From Solibacillus ferritrahens (GTDB lineage Bacteria > Bacillota > Bacilli > Bacillales_A > Planococcaceae): a stretch of DNA of 64,000 bases. The stretch spans positions 1-64,000 of the forward strand of contig NZ_JAXCLE010000005.1 in assembly GCF_037027585.1 (NCBI RefSeq). The letters run 5' to 3'. A program made the position numbers and the translations under genes. Of this stretch, positions 62,862-64,000 are shown one piece after another (the first letter of the stretch is position 1; each line of letters opens with the position of its first letter). Under the pieces are notes generated by a model. The model saw only the letters and a program-made list of their open reading frames with translations, made no database searches and was not told the DNA's origin.

Positions 62862-63419
62862 ATGAAAAGAGAACAACAATATTTTGAAGAGAGCACATCG
62901 ATGAAAGAATATATGGATGCAATGTCTCAGCTGAAAGAACAAAGCTTTGCTATTTATGAGCGCTTTGAACTGCCGGAAGATGCAGCTTTCATTGAAAAGT
63001 TGCATAATGCCAATGTCCATATTTTAGCGATTACGGAAGACTGGTGCGGTGATGCAATGATTAACAACCCTATCATTCGCAAAGTAGCGGAAGCAGCAGA
63101 TGTAGAAATTCGTACGGCATTACGTGATGCGGATACAGATTTGATCGACCGTTATTTAACAAATGGTGGGCGTGCTATTCCAATGTATTTAATTTTAAAT
63201 GAATCCGGGGAAGTCATTACAACTTGGGGACCGCGCGCACCACAATTACAACAGCTTGTAACGGATATGCGTGCAACTTTGCCGGTGAAGGAAGATCCAA
63301 CATTTGAAGATGCACAAAAAGAATTATACGAAAACATGCGCAAACAATATGTAGAAAACGCACAGCTTTGGAGCTACGTATACGAAGATTTCAAGAAGAA
63401 AGTAAATGCAGTTTTATAA
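62862..63419 (+). CDS. Thioredoxin-like protein with a single active-site cysteine
   Basis: A 185-residue thioredoxin-fold protein. ILAITEDWCGDAMINNPIIR contains the site corresponding to CxxC, but the second Cys is Ala (CGDA). GRAIPMYLILNESGEVITTW carries the cis-Pro. The ATG at 62862 follows AAAGGTGAG; the upstream ATG at 62823 lacks such an RBS. This is the Thioredoxin_9-type family found in Bacillales. With one cysteine it is more likely a bacilliredoxin- or isomerase-like partner than a classic reductase; the role is unknown. Confidence 0.78.
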   Translation: MKREQQYFEESTSMKEYMDAMSQLKEQSFAIYERFELPEDAAFIEKLHNANVHILAITEDWCGDAMINNPIIRKVAEAADVEIRTALRDADTDLIDRYLTNGGRAIPMYLILNESGEVITTWGPRAPQLQQLVTDMRATLPVKEDPTFEDAQKELYENMRKQYVENAQLWSYVYEDFKKKVNAVL

Positions 63420-63438
63420 TATTTCTGTGTTAAAAGGG

Positions 63439-63473
63439 AGTTCTTACTATATAATTATAGTAGGAACTTTTTT
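63439..63473 (+). terminator. Terminator after the thioredoxin-like gene
   Basis: AGTTCTTACTAT (63439-63450) pairs with ATAGTAGGAACT (63457-63468, one G-U), then TTTTTT. Confidence 0.85.
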
Positions 63474-63516
63474 CTATTTTAAACGTATTATTGAAGAGAT
63501 AAGCGAATAACTATGG

Positions 63517-63546
63517 TTGCTTTTGTAAAACATTGAGAAGTATACT
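63517..63546 (+). promoter_or_regulatory. Candidate dagK promoter
   Basis: TTGCTT (63517-63522), an 18-bp spacer and TATACT (63541-63546), 41 bp before the start codon. Confidence 0.5.
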
Positions 63547-63587
63547 TTGAACAGAATGAAAATTAAACTAATCAGGATGAGATCAAA

Positions 63588-64000
63588 ATGAGAAGAGCAA
63601 GAATTATATATAACCCAACTTCTGGTAGAGAGGCATTTAAAAAGCACCTCCCTGAAGTATTAGAAAAATTAGAGAGAGCGGGCTACGAAACTTCCTGTCA
63701 TGCGACAACTTGTGAAGGGGATGCCAGAGAAGCTGCATTAGAGGCAGTACGCCGTGAATTTGACGTAGTGATTGCAGTTGGTGGAGACGGAACATTAAAT
63801 GAGGTAGTGGCAGGTATTAGCCAATGCGAAAAACGTCCAAAGCTCGGGTTAATACCGATGGGGACGACCAATGACTTTGCACGTGCGGTACATATACCGC
63901 GAAATGTAGAAGATGCGCTTGATATTATAATTGCCGGGGATACTATACCAGTTGATGTCGGTATTTTAAATGAGGACCGCTATTTCATTAATATTGCTGC
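63588..64000 (+). CDS. dagK: Diacylglycerol kinase DagK, 5' part
   Basis: The first 137 residues of a lipid kinase; the gene runs off the window end. MRRARIIYNPTSGREAF, then VVIAVGGDGTLNEVVAGI with the catalytic GGDGT, and LIPMGTTNDFARA are diagnostic of DgkB/DagK. It recycles diacylglycerol from lipoteichoic acid synthesis to phosphatidic acid. In B. subtilis dagK lies shortly downstream of gatCAB, so about 35 kb has been inserted between them here. Confidence 0.95.
   Translation, partial: MRRARIIYNPTSGREAFKKHLPEVLEKLERAGYETSCHATTCEGDAREAALEAVRREFDVVIAVGGDGTLNEVVAGISQCEKRPKLGLIPMGTTNDFARAVHIPRNVEDALDIIIAGDTIPVDVGILNEDRYFINIA

Overview
The window looks like a chromosomal segment of a low-GC, Gram-positive member of the Bacillales. 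The order NETI protein-purEKBCSQLFMNHD-yerA-yerB-yerC-pcrB-pcrA-ligA-yerH-gatCAB, with dagK at the right edge, is the Bacillus subtilis backbone. AT-rich codon use, RBS style and overall divergence suggest a Planococcaceae-type organism (Lysinibacillus/Solibacillus-like), but the genus is inference.

Layout: 1-85 is the 3' end of a 5S rRNA with its terminator. 120-980 is a gene graveyard holding a DctA/GltP-type transporter remnant and an OmpR-type response-regulator remnant. 984-14765 holds a NETI protein and the complete de novo IMP operon, controlled by paired PurR boxes, a sigma-A promoter, a guanine-class riboswitch and a terminator. Between purH and purD lies an unexplained element: five hairpins with different stems but the same GGYYGG-type apical loop, preceded by a promoter-like sequence and closed by a terminator, then a Bacillales palindromic repeat. 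14832-28358 carries a DUF2892 protein, yerA (adenine deaminase-like), yerB, yerC, pcrB, pcrA, ligA, a CamS-type lipoprotein and the gatCAB amidotransferase.

28487-62507 is an accessory block between gatB and dagK, which lie close together in B. subtilis. It has an orphan nagA and GNAT pair, then a roughly 16-kb carbohydrate locus at 32303-48359. That locus has an ABC importer without its own ATPase, three Gfo/Idh/MocA oxidoreductases, an SDR-fold protein lacking the usual lysine, a DapA-type aldolase/lyase, a zinc-less MDR protein, a glycosidase-like protein, an FAD oxidoreductase, a double GNAT, a ROK kinase without the zinc motif and a divergent GGDEF-like/winged-helix regulator. An MsmX-type ATPase gene follows on the other strand and probably powers the importer. 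I cannot assign the substrate.

50954-56824 is a proline catabolism region: putP, putB, a TyrR-like AAA+ regulator lacking GAFTGA, and a P5C dehydrogenase. A shared TGCA-N9-TGCA operator-like motif occurs upstream of putB and twice upstream of the P5C dehydrogenase gene. 56911-62507 is an oppABCDF oligopeptide transporter on the minus strand. A thioredoxin-like protein and the first part of dagK close the window.
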